Made by a program: the position numbers and the translations under genes. A DNA stretch of 32,500 bases, taken from contig LUCW03001455.1 of the NCBI GenBank assembly GCA_001586965.3, positions 1 through 32,500 of the forward strand. Direction: 5' to 3'. Position 1 is the first letter of the stretch, and each line of letters begins with the position of its first letter. Under the pieces are notes generated by a model. That model made no database searches. It worked only from the letters and a program-made list of their open reading frames with translations, and had not been told where the DNA came from. Positions 1 to 10,180 of the stretch are shown here, piece by piece. This DNA comes from Sphaeroforma sirkka (Eukaryota > Opisthokonta > Ichthyosporea > Ichthyophonida).

Positions 1-218
1 CGTTCTCCTCCTCAGGAGGGATGCCAGGTTCATTTATTAGTAATTATAAAACAGTAACTCTAAACAGACTGAATTTTTTTAAATGAGTCATTAGTCATGG
101 CAAGCTGGTAAAACCAGTGAAAACTCTAAAACCCAGTTTCATCGACGTTATTCTGATAAACTGTAAAACTTGTAATAAAACCTAAAAAACAATCAAAGAA
201 ATATAAGTACTCTGTATC
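1..218. other. AT-rich DNA with no recognised gene
   Basis: AT-rich sequence with no open frame of useful length and no visible similarity to the retroelement tail that starts just downstream. It may be older, decayed sequence of the same element or flanking DNA; I cannot tell which. Confidence 0.4.
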
Positions 219-559
219 TTGAATTCACATTGCCACCTACTTCCTTAAGGGGATCAAACCTCTTGACCTTTGCTTACTCAACAGTATAGAAAATTTAAGC
301 GAACTCCCACTTACTAATGAAGAACAACCTTTGAAGTTACCTTTACCAAGAAATAGGACGTAAGGCGCCTACATCGGAAATGGTTACTGGACCAAATAAT
401 AAACGACATAGAGTACAACATGAGTCTTGAACTCGTACACATATAGGCACATACTTACTGATAAGTCATGACCGAAACCGTTTTTACTTTGGTTTTCGTT
501 TTTTTGAACTAGATCGTACCTTCATGTACGTCCATAGTCCTAAAAGCTACTGGAGGCTA
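219..559 (+). mobile_element. Decayed 3' internal tail of the Ty3/gypsy family
   Basis: This stretch can be aligned by eye with the 3' internal tail of the younger element (about 9245-9582 and 10762-11099). Shared landmarks include ACTTACTAATGAAGAACA, GGAAATGGTTACTGGACC and AACATGAGTCTTGAACTCGT, and the same run of bases just before the LTR (AAAAGCTACTGG, then GGCTA). It is clearly diverged, so it is an older fossil copy of the same family. It runs directly into an LTR 5' end at 560, so it represents the 3' end of a separate insertion. Confidence 0.8.
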
Positions 560-617
560 TGTAGAAATACGGCCTCTGGTCAGTCTAAAATATCAAGATC
601 AAATGAGTTAACATATT
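560..617 (+). repeat. Short 5' fragment of the family LTR
   Basis: Begins with the family LTR start (TGTAGAAATACGGCCTC) and follows the LTR for nearly 60 bases (through TATCAAGATCAAATGAG). It then passes into telomere-like sequence. It sits exactly where a 3' LTR should begin after the internal tail at 219-559. Confidence 0.8.
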
Positions 618-643
618 TGTTTTAGGTTTAGGGTTAGGGTTTA
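618..643 (+). repeat. Interstitial telomere-like repeat patch
   Basis: Reads as imperfect telomere-type units in a row: TTTAGG, TTTAGGG, TTAGGG, then TTTA. It lies exactly at the junction between one broken LTR start (560-617) and a second LTR start (from about 644). The mix of TTAGGG and TTTAGGG means the host unit cannot be assigned from this patch. Likely origins are telomerase or fill-in repair at a break, or insertion next to a former chromosome end. A chance T/G-rich stretch is possible but less likely, given the exact placement at the breakpoint. Confidence 0.6.
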
Positions 644-835
644 TAGAAATACGGCCTCCGGTCAGTCTAAAATATCAAGATCGAATGAGATAAGATATAG
701 GTTTTAATTGTATTTAAAATAATTTAATACAAATTTTTTCCAATATTTCCAAAGTGTTTTAAATTATCACTTTGATGGCTCCAATAGCCTGAGTATTTGG
801 TATGACTCATTTACTTGGACCTATTTGAGACGATA
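644..835 (+). repeat. 5' part of a second family LTR
   Basis: Starts again at the beginning of the LTR (TAGAAATACGGCCTCCGGTC) and follows it through CACTTTGATGGCTCCAATAG and GACTCATTTACTTGGACC to about 835, where the match is lost. Its divergence from the younger LTRs is higher than theirs from each other, so it belongs to the older layer of this region. Confidence 0.75.
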
Positions 836-1732
836 GTGTAAACCGATGTAGTACTTTTACTACAGTTGTCGTGTGCTATGTATTTTAATATATATCAAAG
901 TGCGCTTGTAAACAAAATAAGTAAGTCAACTTACAACTCAGGTCTTAATAGCTTTAAAGCTACTAGTCAAAAAAAAAGTGAGGCTAGACGAGGAGGCACC
1001 CTTGTCTATTATGCCTTCGCTTCTCGGACCGTCATCGGTTTCATTTATTTAGGGTTTCGCCTAGATATTAATAACGGTCACCTCGATTGACATTTGTATT
1101 GGCTATGCACTATTGCGCTTTTGCCAGTTGCTTCCAATGAAACGGATTTTATCCTTTAAGGAAAGTACACATTGTCCAGGGTTCCGGCTTGATTGGCCAC
1201 CTAAGAAAAAAAAAGAAGGAAGAAAAAATAATATACGTTCCGTCCCAGGTTGGCGTGGCATTCCCTAAGGGCGATCCGAGGCTGGTGCTGAGTTATCATT
1301 GATTGGTTTCTTAATAAACCAAGTCAATAGGTTTTTAGGTCGTAAAACCTAGGTTTATTATTTTAACATATAAACTTTGTTTCCAGCCTTCAGCCTGTAT
1401 CCTATGAGTCATCTCAGTATAGAATTTTATAGAGGGAAGCCATTGTTTACTATTTTTTTAGTATCTTAAGATACATAAGATTGTTCACAGGTATTTAAAT
1501 ACTACATAGTAAAACCTCTACCTTAAATGCGACGCTGTGATATTAATATCCTATTATTATATACTTACGTATTATATATGATTTGATACTCGGAACCTGC
1601 TATGATTACATAGCCCCCCGCCGGCTCTCAGTCACGAAATTGATGTTGCCGATGCATCTCCGTGGTGAAAGAACGAAAAGCAGAGAAGCAGGGTACGATG
1701 TAAACCTAGGATGACAAAGTATGTAAATCCAT
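836..1732. other. Unassigned DNA between two LTR pieces
   Basis: Nearly 900 bases separating a 5' LTR piece (644-835) from a 3' LTR piece (1733-2272). The only open frames are short and resemble nothing I know. It may be the decayed interior of an element whose two LTRs flank it, or an unrelated insertion. An A-rich stretch near 1205-1230 has the look of a low-complexity tract. No gene is called. Confidence 0.4.
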
Positions 1733-2272
1733 TACATATTGGTTTTAATTGTATTTAAAATAATTTAATGCAATTTTTTTTCTCGATATTTCCAAAGTAT
1801 TTCTAAATTCACTTTGATGGCTGAGTATTTGGTATGACTTATTTACTTGGACCTGTTTGAGACGATATAGATGTAGGATATTATAAACTAAATTTTATAA
1901 TCTCCGAACTACTTCTTACAGGTTTTGGTCTTCGCGCCAATCTCAAAAAAATCCAATAAGTCTTTTCTTCTTTTTACATTTCTTCAGTTGGAATTTTATT
2001 AATATTAGCCAATGTATTAACTTGACTTACGTTACCATGTCTATCTACAAATTAGGTATATGGTCATGAACACTTAGTACTTCTAGTGAAAATTATTTAA
2101 TAATGAACAGCTAGAGGCCGTCCTATGTGATCGAGGATATTAAGGCTCGTTACCAAGAGGCAGTCCCAATCATTCTTACACAAGCTACCACTGCTAAATC
2201 CTAACTGACTTAAATTGTATCTTAGTTTATATAACATAGTTTAAAACATAGAAATATCCATCGAAGTTTACA
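1733..2272 (+). repeat. 5'-truncated family LTR
   Basis: Follows the family LTR from about base 55 to its 3' terminus (TCCATCGAAGTTTACA at 2257-2272). Landmarks shared with the intact LTRs include GATGTAGGATATTATAAACTAAATTTTATAATCTC and the block GAGGCAGTCCC...CATTCTTACACAAGC near the 3' end. It is more diverged than the four LTRs of the younger element, so it is an older fossil copy. Confidence 0.85.
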
Positions 2273-2280
2273 CCAATATG

Positions 2281-2331
2281 TTATCTCACTTGATCTTGAT
2301 ATTTTAGATTGGCTGGAGGCCTTTTTTTACA
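2281..2331 (-). repeat. Inverted 5' end of the family LTR
   Basis: Read on the minus strand this segment begins TGTA at 2331 and continues through GGCCTCCAGCCAATC and TAAAATATCAAGATCA, matching the first 50 or so bases of the LTR. It lies only 8 bases from the 3' end of the plus-strand LTR piece at 1733-2272, giving a head-to-tail inverted arrangement typical of rearranged or nested LTR debris. Confidence 0.7.
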
Positions 2332-2520
2332 TAAACATTAAGATAATCTCTCGTTGTATCCAATGTTTGCTCGAGCGTAACCAAAGGAAGTGTTCAACAG
2401 GTTTAACAGTAGGGCGTTTGCCCGATGTGGTGGATATTTATCTGAATGTGTGGTGACGCAATTCGTGTCTCTCGCGGTCAGTAAGAAGAGTAGTTCGCTA
2501 ATTAATTTCAGTAGGCGCAG
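2332..2520. other. Flanking DNA left of the younger retroelement
   Basis: About 190 bases without a recognised gene or repeat. It forms the left flank of the insertion site; the right flank resumes at 11703. Confidence 0.4.
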
Positions 2521-2524
2521 GTAG
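2521..2524. repeat. Left target-site duplication (GTAG)
   Basis: GTAG immediately precedes the TG of the 5' LTR at 2525. The same four bases follow the CA end of the last LTR at 11699-11702. A 4-bp duplication fits Ty3/gypsy integrases (usually 4-6 bp) and defines the outer limits of the insertion. Confidence 0.8.
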
Positions 2525-3126
2525 TGTAGAAATACGGCCTCCGGTCAGTCTAAAATATCAAGATCAATTGAGATAATACATTGGTTTTTTTTATTTGTAT
2601 TTTAACTAATTTAATACAAGCTCTTTTTCCAATATTTCCGAAGTGTTCTAAATTCACTTTGATGGCTCCAATAGCCTGAGTATTTGGTATGACTCATCTA
2701 CTTGGACCTATTTGAGGCATTAGTAGATGTAGGATATTATAAACTAAATTTCATAATCTCCGAACTACTACTTATTGATTTTGGTCCTCCCGCCAATCTC
2801 CAAAATCCAATAAGTCTTTTTTTCTTCTTTTAACTTTTTTCTTCAGATGGAACTTTATTTATATCAGCTAATGTATTAACGTGACTTACGTTATTATGTC
2901 TATCTACAAATTAGGCATGTGGTCATGAACACTTAGTACTTCTAATGAAAATTATTCAATAAAGAACAGCTAGAGGTACGCCCTGTGTGATCGAGGATAT
3001 TTAGGCTCTTAACAAGAGGCAGTCCCGATCATTCTTACACAAGCTACCACTGCTAAATCCTAACTGACTAAATTGTATTTTAGTTTAATATAGTTTGAAA
3101 CCTAGTAATTTCCATCGAAGTTTACA
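2525..3126 (+). repeat. 5' LTR (LTR A)
   Basis: A 602-bp repeat that starts TGTAGAAATACGG and ends GAAGTTTACA. It is preceded by the GTAG duplication and followed directly by the internal region. It is the only LTR upstream of gag. It matches the LTRs at 8067, 9583 and 11100 over its whole length apart from scattered substitutions and changes in T-tract length. Confidence 0.92.
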
Positions 3127-3207
3127 TATTTTTTCAGTTATTTAGTAGTTACAGTAGTGTATTGCTTTTTAGACTGTCTAACATCGATTTACTATCCAGC
3201 AAATACT

Positions 3208-5107
3208 ATGGCTAAGGGTACCTTTAAAGGCAAGGGAGCCGCTAGCTCTAAGCCTGCTAAGCCTGCCGAGGTTCCTGAGGTCCCTGTGGAAACACCTAGC
3301 CTGTCTGGAGTTGAGCCTGCCGAGGAAACTGTTGGGGAAGCAAATTTTGAGGTTGGTACAGAGGATTATTCTGAGGATGACTCCTAAGGGTACCTTTAAA
3401 GGCAAGGGAGCCGCTAGCTCTAAGCCTGCTAAGCCTGCCGAGGTTCCTGAGATCCCTGTAGAGAAACACCTAGCCTGTCTGGAGTTGAGCCTGCCGAGGA
3501 AACTGTTGGGGAAGCAAATTTTGAGGTTGGTACAGAGGATTATTCTGAGGATGACTCGTCGGATCCTAAAGCCTTGGAAGAAGAGGTATCTACTACCGCG
3601 GAAAGGCTCGCCAGCGTCCGTGTATCACCTAGGAGTGAAGCTCAGGACCCCAGCTTGCCCCCTGACCACGTGTCGTCAAATATTGGGGATAAACGTCGAA
3701 AGGCTGGAAAATTCGTGGATACGAATGTCGGGGGCATTATAACTCCACATCTAAAGGACACTCCAGCACAAATCCGGAGTGAAAAGGAAGTATTGGACCT
3801 GTCCGAAAATTTCGGTTTCGCCATCGATGGAGAAGCCATTCCATTCAGCTCAAATCTTGGGGCCGAAGCTGAGGACGCCATAACTCGACAACGAGTGGTT
3901 GGATCCTCTCAATCTCGACGCCAATTGAACCGCACTGAAGCGCTCTTGAAGGAGCTAGCGGCAGCAGCAGTTGTGGACCCCTCTATCGTGTCCCACTTGG
4001 CTGATATTCTTCCTATACCGAAGAAGAAAACAAATCGGGCCCAGTTTCGAACCCGAGACCTACTGGTTTATCAGCCAGTATGTTGTTACCACTGGGCGAG
4101 AGAAAATATTTCAAAATTTAATCTATATAGCTCTGATGCTACCATTGACCATCCTCTTGACAAAACCTAACCCTGTCAGAGGATATGATCGTATGGAACT
4201 CGATGAGGCTTACCATCCTCGTAATATCGACCCTCATTTGCCAACTAACCCTGGTAATCACGATTTTGGCAATCGCTACACCAGTACCTCGTTAGAGAGT
4301 TCCCGCTCTAATCCTGAGGATGAGGAAGTGAGAACCAGACATACTCGTCTCAGGCTATTACGCTCTGGTATGCAAGTCCTTGAGGACCGTCTATTGAATG
4401 ACTCTGACCTTGACGATAGGAAAGCGGATAACATTCGCTATCTAATCGATAACAAGAGAAAGGAAATAGACACCATCTTGGCACTAGCAGCCCGTAGCAC
4501 TGAGGATGAGCCTCGTGAACACTTAGAACCAAGCTTTATAAAGCAGCTAGGTAACGTGCAGGCTGAGGTCGATTTCTCTACTAATGAGAGTACAGTGGAG
4601 ACACTGAAGGCCTTCGACCAACTTAAGGAGTCTGCCAGCCTTAAGGATAAGCAGATGATGAATGCCTTTATTCATTTCTGCGAGTCAGGCGAATGGCGAA
4701 CTATCTTGAAGGCTCATGAGCCCAACTGGAAAGCCCTACCCTGGCACCAGTTGCGTGATAACATACTTAACACCTTTTTTGAAGATGCACGTGACCGTGA
4801 ACTTCTAGAGTCTCGCAAGTTCTTTGCGAACGATACTACTATTCGAGGTGCTCTAGCTCATATGACACATATGAATACTCGGATGGGTGGTCGTACCTAT
4901 ACTGGCGAATATTTATTAATTTGTCAGATGATGGAGACTATGGGAGCTAACCTCTTTAAGAAAGTCAATGATGACATCATCGCTAATGGTGATTTGCGAT
5001 CTATGCCTTTGTCTGTCTTTGAGAAGATAGTTCACAAGCATACCAATCCTCTACTAGAGTACTTAGTACCACGAGCTACACCCAGCCCACTAAGCGTAAC
5101 GCAGTAG
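3208..5107 (+). mobile_element. gag-like region of the retrotransposon
   Basis: The region between the 5' LTR and the protease has the composition of a gag polyprotein. An N-terminal part is rich in Lys, Pro, Ala and Glu and contains an internal tandem duplication. A long, mainly helical, charged part with the look of a capsid follows (about 4190-5070). A Cys/His- and Lys-rich stretch just downstream, before the protease, resembles a nucleocapsid. Assignment rests on position and composition, since gag is poorly conserved. It is broken. Confidence 0.6.
3212..3557 (+). repeat. Tandem direct duplication in the gag N-terminal region
   Basis: Two nearly identical copies in direct tandem, 3212-3383 and 3384-3557, each 172-174 bp, both starting CTAAGGGTACCTTTAAAGG and ending GAGGATTATTCTGAGGATGA then CTC. 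They differ at only a few positions, so the duplication is recent compared with the age of the family. Replication slippage or unequal exchange would explain it. Confidence 0.9.
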
Positions 5108-5399
5108 AGACTAACACTGCGCGTAGTACTAAGAAACCTCGCACTACTACTGGAGGGGTACTGGCTCTACTTCTACCGAACCGAAAGGTGAAAAGAAGGT
5201 GAGAGCGCCTTGCAAGAAGTGTGGTTACAACCTCACAAAACGTAATGGCAGTGGAATGGTAGACACGACCCTGTTAAGTGTGCACCAGGCAAGCCAGATT
5301 TTGGACACTATATGAAAGAGTGTGCTACTTGCAAGGGTACTAACGGTTGGCACAAAAGAGGATTGCAAGGACTTACCGGACGTCCAAGTTAAGCACTGA

Positions 5400-5830
5400 C
5401 AGTACCATATGTGTGCACTAGAGCAAGATTATGAGAAAATGTTCAATAAAATCCATACCAAAGGAGATAAACGTATCTTTCAAACAGGTTTCGTAAATGG
5501 AGAAAAAGTTATGGCACTATTTGATCCAGGGGCTGAAGTCTCTGCTATCTCACGCCGATTAGCCTACGCTACAGATATGGCTGTCCATAACGAAGCAACT
5601 GATTTAATCTTGGGAAATGGTAAAATTACTACTTGCGAACAAGCCATTGACTATGCACACATATTGTTGTCAGATAGAAGAGAAGTGAAGACTCACCTAA
5701 TCGTTACTGACATGTCTCAGAAATACGATTTAATTATGGGTATGACTGATCTTCTCAGTTTAGGTATAACACTCACTGGTCTGCCTAATGGGCTAGACCC
5801 GAATAAAGATCAGTCAGATGATAATATGTT
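5400..5830 (+). mobile_element. Retropepsin-like aspartic protease region
   Basis: An open stretch encodes a retroviral-type aspartic protease. The active-site signature reads ALFDPGAEVSAIS, a D-x-G-A variant with Pro in place of the usual Ser or Thr. It is followed about 75 residues later by a hydrophobic segment, YDLIMGMTDLLSLGI, that matches the 'I-L-G-x-D-x-L' element of Ty3/gypsy proteases. In the intact family it would cleave the gag-pol polyprotein in the virus-like particle. It is part of a broken element. Confidence 0.75.
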
Positions 5831-6199
5831 AAAGATACCTATACCTCCGGAAGGTGAAGCAAAGGATATGATTCCGCACTTCACCGATATAATTATAGAC
5901 TTAATTATACAAAACAAGAAGATTGCAATAGCTGACTGGTGTATGTTTCAGTTCTCGAATGGGTACGTTAGACTTGACTTAACAAACGTCGACTTCTCTA
6001 AGTTAAAGTGTCCTTCACATAACTACGCGAGTTGGAGACACAAAGACGTTGTCAAAACCCAAATCGAAGATTGGTTAAAAACAGGGTCTAATTGAAATCA
6101 ATTATGATGCAACCCCAGTTAACTTAGCTCTCTTAGCGGTCGATCAATATAAATCTGATGGAACGTTTAGTAAAACAGATCGAGCGGTAGGTGGTACCA

Positions 6200-6911
6200 A
6201 ACGATAAATGGTAAACCGCGCTACATACAATTCTTTAGCAAGAGTTATAATAAGAGTCAACGGAATTACCCTACCGTTAAACAAGAGCTCCTTGCTATAG
6301 TTGCTGCGCTAAGACAGTTTAAAGACTACCTTTATGGAAGTTACTTTACTGTCGCCTGTGATCAAAAGTCTTTAACATACTTAAAAGATATGAACCCTGA
6401 TTCACAGTTGGTGAGCCGCTGGCATGACATTATTGCCAAGTTCGCTTTTAATATAACACACATACCAGGAATACATAACCATCTTCCTGACATGCTCTCT
6501 CGACTTGTGCCCGACTACCAGAAAACAGTCAAGGAGTTATTAGCAACCGATTGGATGCTAAATAAGAAATGGTTTAACCTCGCTCAATCACGATGGGGTC
6601 CATTTACTGTTGATATGTTCGCCGCAGAACATAACAAACAGGTTTCTGAATATAGGTCATTGACTCATTCTAAAGGTGATGCATTTCAGCTTGACTTATC
6701 AAAGCATAATGCGTGGGCTAACCCACCTTGTCAACTTATCGCACAGTTGTTAAATTATGTTAATATTACTAAATCTACCATTACGCTGTGTTGTCCCTTA
6801 CGTAACTCCGACCCATGGATACGTGATTTAATTAATATGATTCAAGACGAACCTATTTATGTCGACCGTGAAACCGACACGTTTTTTGTATCAGGGATCC
6901 TATTCTATTAA
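6200..6911 (+). mobile_element. RNase H region and DMFA-type extension of pol
   Basis: A Ty3/gypsy-type RNase H signature is visible: NYPTVKQELLAIVAALRQF, then YFTVACDQKSLTYL, and the terminal HIPGIHNHLPDMLSRL. It degrades the RNA strand of the RNA-DNA hybrid during reverse transcription. Downstream (about 6590-6860) is an extension with the motifs VDMFAAEHNKQ, NAWANPPCQLI and LCCPLRNSDPWI. Comparable extensions after RNase H are known in DIRS elements and some protist Ty3/gypsy elements. The element is broken. Confidence 0.75.
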
Positions 6912-7319
6912 GAAGACACCTTGGAAACACACCATTGTTTGTCGCATCGGTCCTGCAGGTACCACTAAGTGGAAACCCTCAACCGAATTCTTAGCTAAAC
7001 TAGAGGAGTCTAAAGAGTTTGAACAAAAGCTCAAGACTCGTACAACACATGCACCCGACAAGATTATAGTCGAGGTAATGCCGATTGAAACGGCATTAGA
7101 TCGTAAAAAAACATGGAACTAGCTAAGGCCATGGATCAAAGACTCAAAACTCTAAGAGAACCTGAAGCTCGCACTCAACTACTTAAAGCGCTGCTTAAAG
7201 AACAGCCAGGAGTTGCAAAACAACTGAAGAAGATACTTCAACAATCCAATGTTGTCAATTATGTATCTCAGGACTCTACCCTCCTGATACTGAGGTTGCC
7301 CTTTCCAACAGGACTATGG

Positions 7320-8066
7320 TTCATCCAGCCAGCGTTACGCAGAATCTGACTGACTTAGAGGAGCTCGAAAGTAGAGTTAAAATTATACATAATTTAACGC
7401 ATCGAGCATATGAGCATACTTATAAAATGGCTATTCGTGCAGGGCTTGATCACCCGGCGCTGAAAGAAACCATACGTGAAGTATACCGACGCTGTACTGA
7501 TTGTGAAAAGAACCAGATCAAGCGATACGGTTGGGCACCTAAAAAAAAAGTGTGACAGAAGACCAACCGATGCGCCGAGTCATAGTCGATTTGGTTAAAC
7601 TCCCGCGATCCAAGCATACTGGCGATGTATATATCTGTCATTTCTTATGTATGGCTTCGGGCTATAACTTGCTTTATGCAATACCGAACAAACGTCCACA
7701 AACAGTGGCAGAATTATGCTATCACGTCTTTAATGACTTCGGTTTCCCCGAGTACTATGTTCTGATAACGGTAGTGAGTTTTGTACCGACGTAATGGAGG
7801 CACTTAAACTCGTATCAGGCATGACCCATAGGCGTGGTGTTCCTTACAGACCTCAAACGCAGGGTGCAAATGAGACACGTCATAGAGAACTTAAGAAACT
7901 CTTGCGTACCGCACTAGACGACGTTGAGGATATGTGGCCTTATCATTTGAAATGGGTTCAGACTCAAATGAATAACTGCATGAATCCTCAAACTGGAACA
8001 CTCCCGTTTCACTATTTCTTTGGCCGCTACAGTGGATTACAAGCAACGTTTGATAAAACTGCGCCC
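7320..8066 (+). mobile_element. DDE integrase, N-terminal zinc region and catalytic core
   Basis: An N-terminal segment with spaced His residues and a CTDC pair fits the HHCC zinc-binding domain of retroviral integrases. The catalytic core follows: an Asp in VIVDLVKLPR, a second Asp region around the Tyr-rich FGFPEYYVL segment, and a Glu in GANETRHRELKKLL after YRPQTQGANE. This is the classic Ty3/gypsy integrase layout. The coding region is interrupted at 8067 by a nested LTR and its downstream part resumes at 8663. Confidence 0.85.
8063..8066. repeat. Target-site duplication of nested LTR (GCCC)
   Basis: GCCC at 8063-8066 is repeated at 8663-8666, immediately flanking the nested LTR. The same GCCC also follows the next LTR at 10181-10184, as expected if that LTR's 3' half was copied from the nested one. 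Confidence 0.8.
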
Positions 8067-8662
8067 TGTAGAAATATGGCCTCCGGTCAGTCTAAAATAT
8101 CAAGATCAATTGAGATAATACATTGGTTTTATTTGTATTTTAAATAATTTAGTACAAGCTCTTTTTTCCAATATTTCCAAAGTGTTCTAAATTCACTTTG
8201 ATGGCTCCAATAGCCTGAGTATTTGGTATGACTCATCTACTTGGACCTATTTGAGACATTAGTAGATGTAGGATATTATAAACTAAATTTTATAATCTCT
8301 GAACTACTACTTATTGATTTTGGTCCTCCCGCCAATCTCCAAAATCCAATAAGTCTTTTTTTTTTTTTTAACTTTTCTTCAGATGGAACTTTATTTATAT
8401 CAGCTAATGTATTAACGTGACTTACGTTATTATGTCTATTTACAAATTAGGCAAGTGGTCATGAACATTTAGTACTTCTAGTGAAAATTATTCAATATAG
8501 AACAGCTAGAGGTACGCCCTGTGTGATCGAGGATATTTAGGCTCTTAACAAGAGGCAGTCCCGATCATTCTTACACAAGCTACCACTGCTAAATCTTAAC
8601 TGACTAAATTGTATTTTAGTTTAATATAGTTTGAAACCTAGTAATTTCCATCGAAGTTTACA
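8067..8662 (+). repeat. Nested solo LTR (LTR B) inside the integrase region
   Basis: A 596-bp LTR of the same family, starting TGTAGAAATATGG and ending GAAGTTTACA, inserted in the integrase part of the host element with a GCCC duplication on each side. It is either a solo LTR left by LTR-LTR recombination of a full insertion or the remnant of an incomplete one. It is the same orientation as the host element. It is also the left boundary of the tandem duplication unit. Confidence 0.88.
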
Positions 8663-9582
8663 GCCCGAGAAACACGTTACCCCGTGGCTACAAAAGATTG
8701 AGCATATGCAGAATGTTGTTTACCCCTGTTTACTCGAGCACAAGAATCGTGTCCTACTTAAAGCGTATGACCGATGGAATAACACTAAGAACATTGTTCA
8801 GTTCAAAGTCGGCGATTACGTTAACATTATAAATCGAAACGCCAACGTTACCGAACTCTTTTCTAAGACGATAGCACCTTTTGATATTTCCTACCATGAT
8901 GAGAAGAGTGATACATACGAAGTGAATAACATTGATGGTACTAGCGCAACCAATCTAGGCACTCACCGTATCCCTACCTCCGAACTCTCATTCGCTCGCT
9001 CATTTGATTCTGATGTACCAGTCATGGAGTCACAAGTCAAAGATATAATTGACAAAACATCCGAAGACGGTTACACTTACTACAAGACCCGTTTCATGGA
9101 TGGGACAGTAGCTTGGCTAACCTCCGATGCATTTCGTGAATCTCGCGACTTTCTTCGTATCTTTAATAAGAAATGGAATAAGCGTTTACATAAGAACACA
9201 CGAGATAAACGAAAGGGTTTCCTCAGGTGACTACAAACCATGACGGATCTGAACTTCCATATTTGCCACCTACTTCTTACGTGACTAAACTTTCTGATCT
9301 GCTTACCAACAGAGCAGAAAATTGTTCAAACTTACTTACTAATGAAGAACAGCCTTTGGCTATTACCTTACCAAATAATAAACGTAAGGCGCCTTCATCG
9401 GAAATGGTTACTGGACCAAATACTAAACGACATAGAGTACAACATGAGTCTTGAACTCGTACATATAGGCACATACTTACTCGATAAGTCATGACCGAAA
9501 CCGTTTTTTACTTTGGTTTTCGCTTTACCAACTAGATCGTATCTTAACGTACGTTAGTAGTTCTAAAAGCTACTGGGGGCTA
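8663..9582 (+). mobile_element. Integrase C-terminal tail, copy 1 (GPY/F and chromodomain-like)
   Basis: Encodes the downstream part of the integrase. A segment containing VQFKVGDYVNIINR and SKTIAPFDISYHDEKSDTY resembles the GPY/F module. It is followed by VKDIIDKTSEDGYTYYKTRF with DGTVAWLTSDAF, which has the aromatic spacing of a chromodomain. In chromoviruses this domain steers integration to particular chromatin marks. A basic, nuclear-localisation-like cluster (NNKRKAP, TKRHR) lies near the C-terminal end (about 9390-9440). The remaining bases up to 9582 are non-coding sequence before the next LTR, with a short G-rich run (CTACTGGGGGCTA) at the position expected for the polypurine tract. 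The element is broken. Confidence 0.7.
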
Positions 9583-10180
9583 TGTAGAAATACGGCCTCT
9601 GGTCAGTCTAAAATATCAAGATCAATTGAGATAATACATTGGTTTTTATTTGTATTTTAAATAATTTAGTACAAGCTCTTTTTCCAATATTTCCAAAGTG
9701 TTCTAAATGCACTTTGATGGCTCCAATAGCCTGAGTATTTGGTATGACTCATCTACTTGGACCTATTTGAGACATTAGTAGATGTAGGATATTATAAACT
9801 AAATTTTATAATCTCCGAACTACTACTTATTGATTTTGGTCCTCCCGCCAATCTCCAAAATCCAATAAGTCTTTTTTTTTTTTTTTTAACTTTTCTTCAG
9901 ATGGAACTTTATTTATATCAGCTAATGTATTAACGCGACTTACGTTATTATGTCTATTTACAAATTAGGCAAGTGGTCATGAACATTTAGTACTTCTAGT
10001 GAAAATTATTCAATAAAGAACAGCTAGAGGTACGCCCTGTGTGATCGAGGATATTTAGGCTCTTAACAAGAGGCAGTCCCGATCATTCTTACACAAGCTA
10101 CCACTGCTAAATCTTAACTGACTAAATTGTATTTTAGTTTAATATAGTTTGAAACCTAGTAATTTCCATCGAAGTTTACA
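9583..10180 (+). repeat. Chimeric LTR (LTR C) at the duplication junction
   Basis: A 598-bp LTR. Its 5' part carries the variants of LTR D (CCTCTGGTC, AAATGCAC, ATCTCCGAAC, TTAACGCGACTT). Its 3' part carries the variants of LTR B (TGTCTATTTAC, GGCAAGTGG, GAACATTTAG, AAAATTATTC, TAAATCTTAAC, TTGTATTTTAG). The switch falls between about 9936 and 9956. Its left flank equals that of LTR D and its right flank (GCCCGAGAAAC) equals that of LTR B. This identifies it as the recombinant LTR. Confidence 0.88.

Noticed and set aside
866-1090. Small plus-strand open frame of 74 residues
   Set aside because: It lies in decayed repeat territory with no similarity, splice sites or start context to support it.
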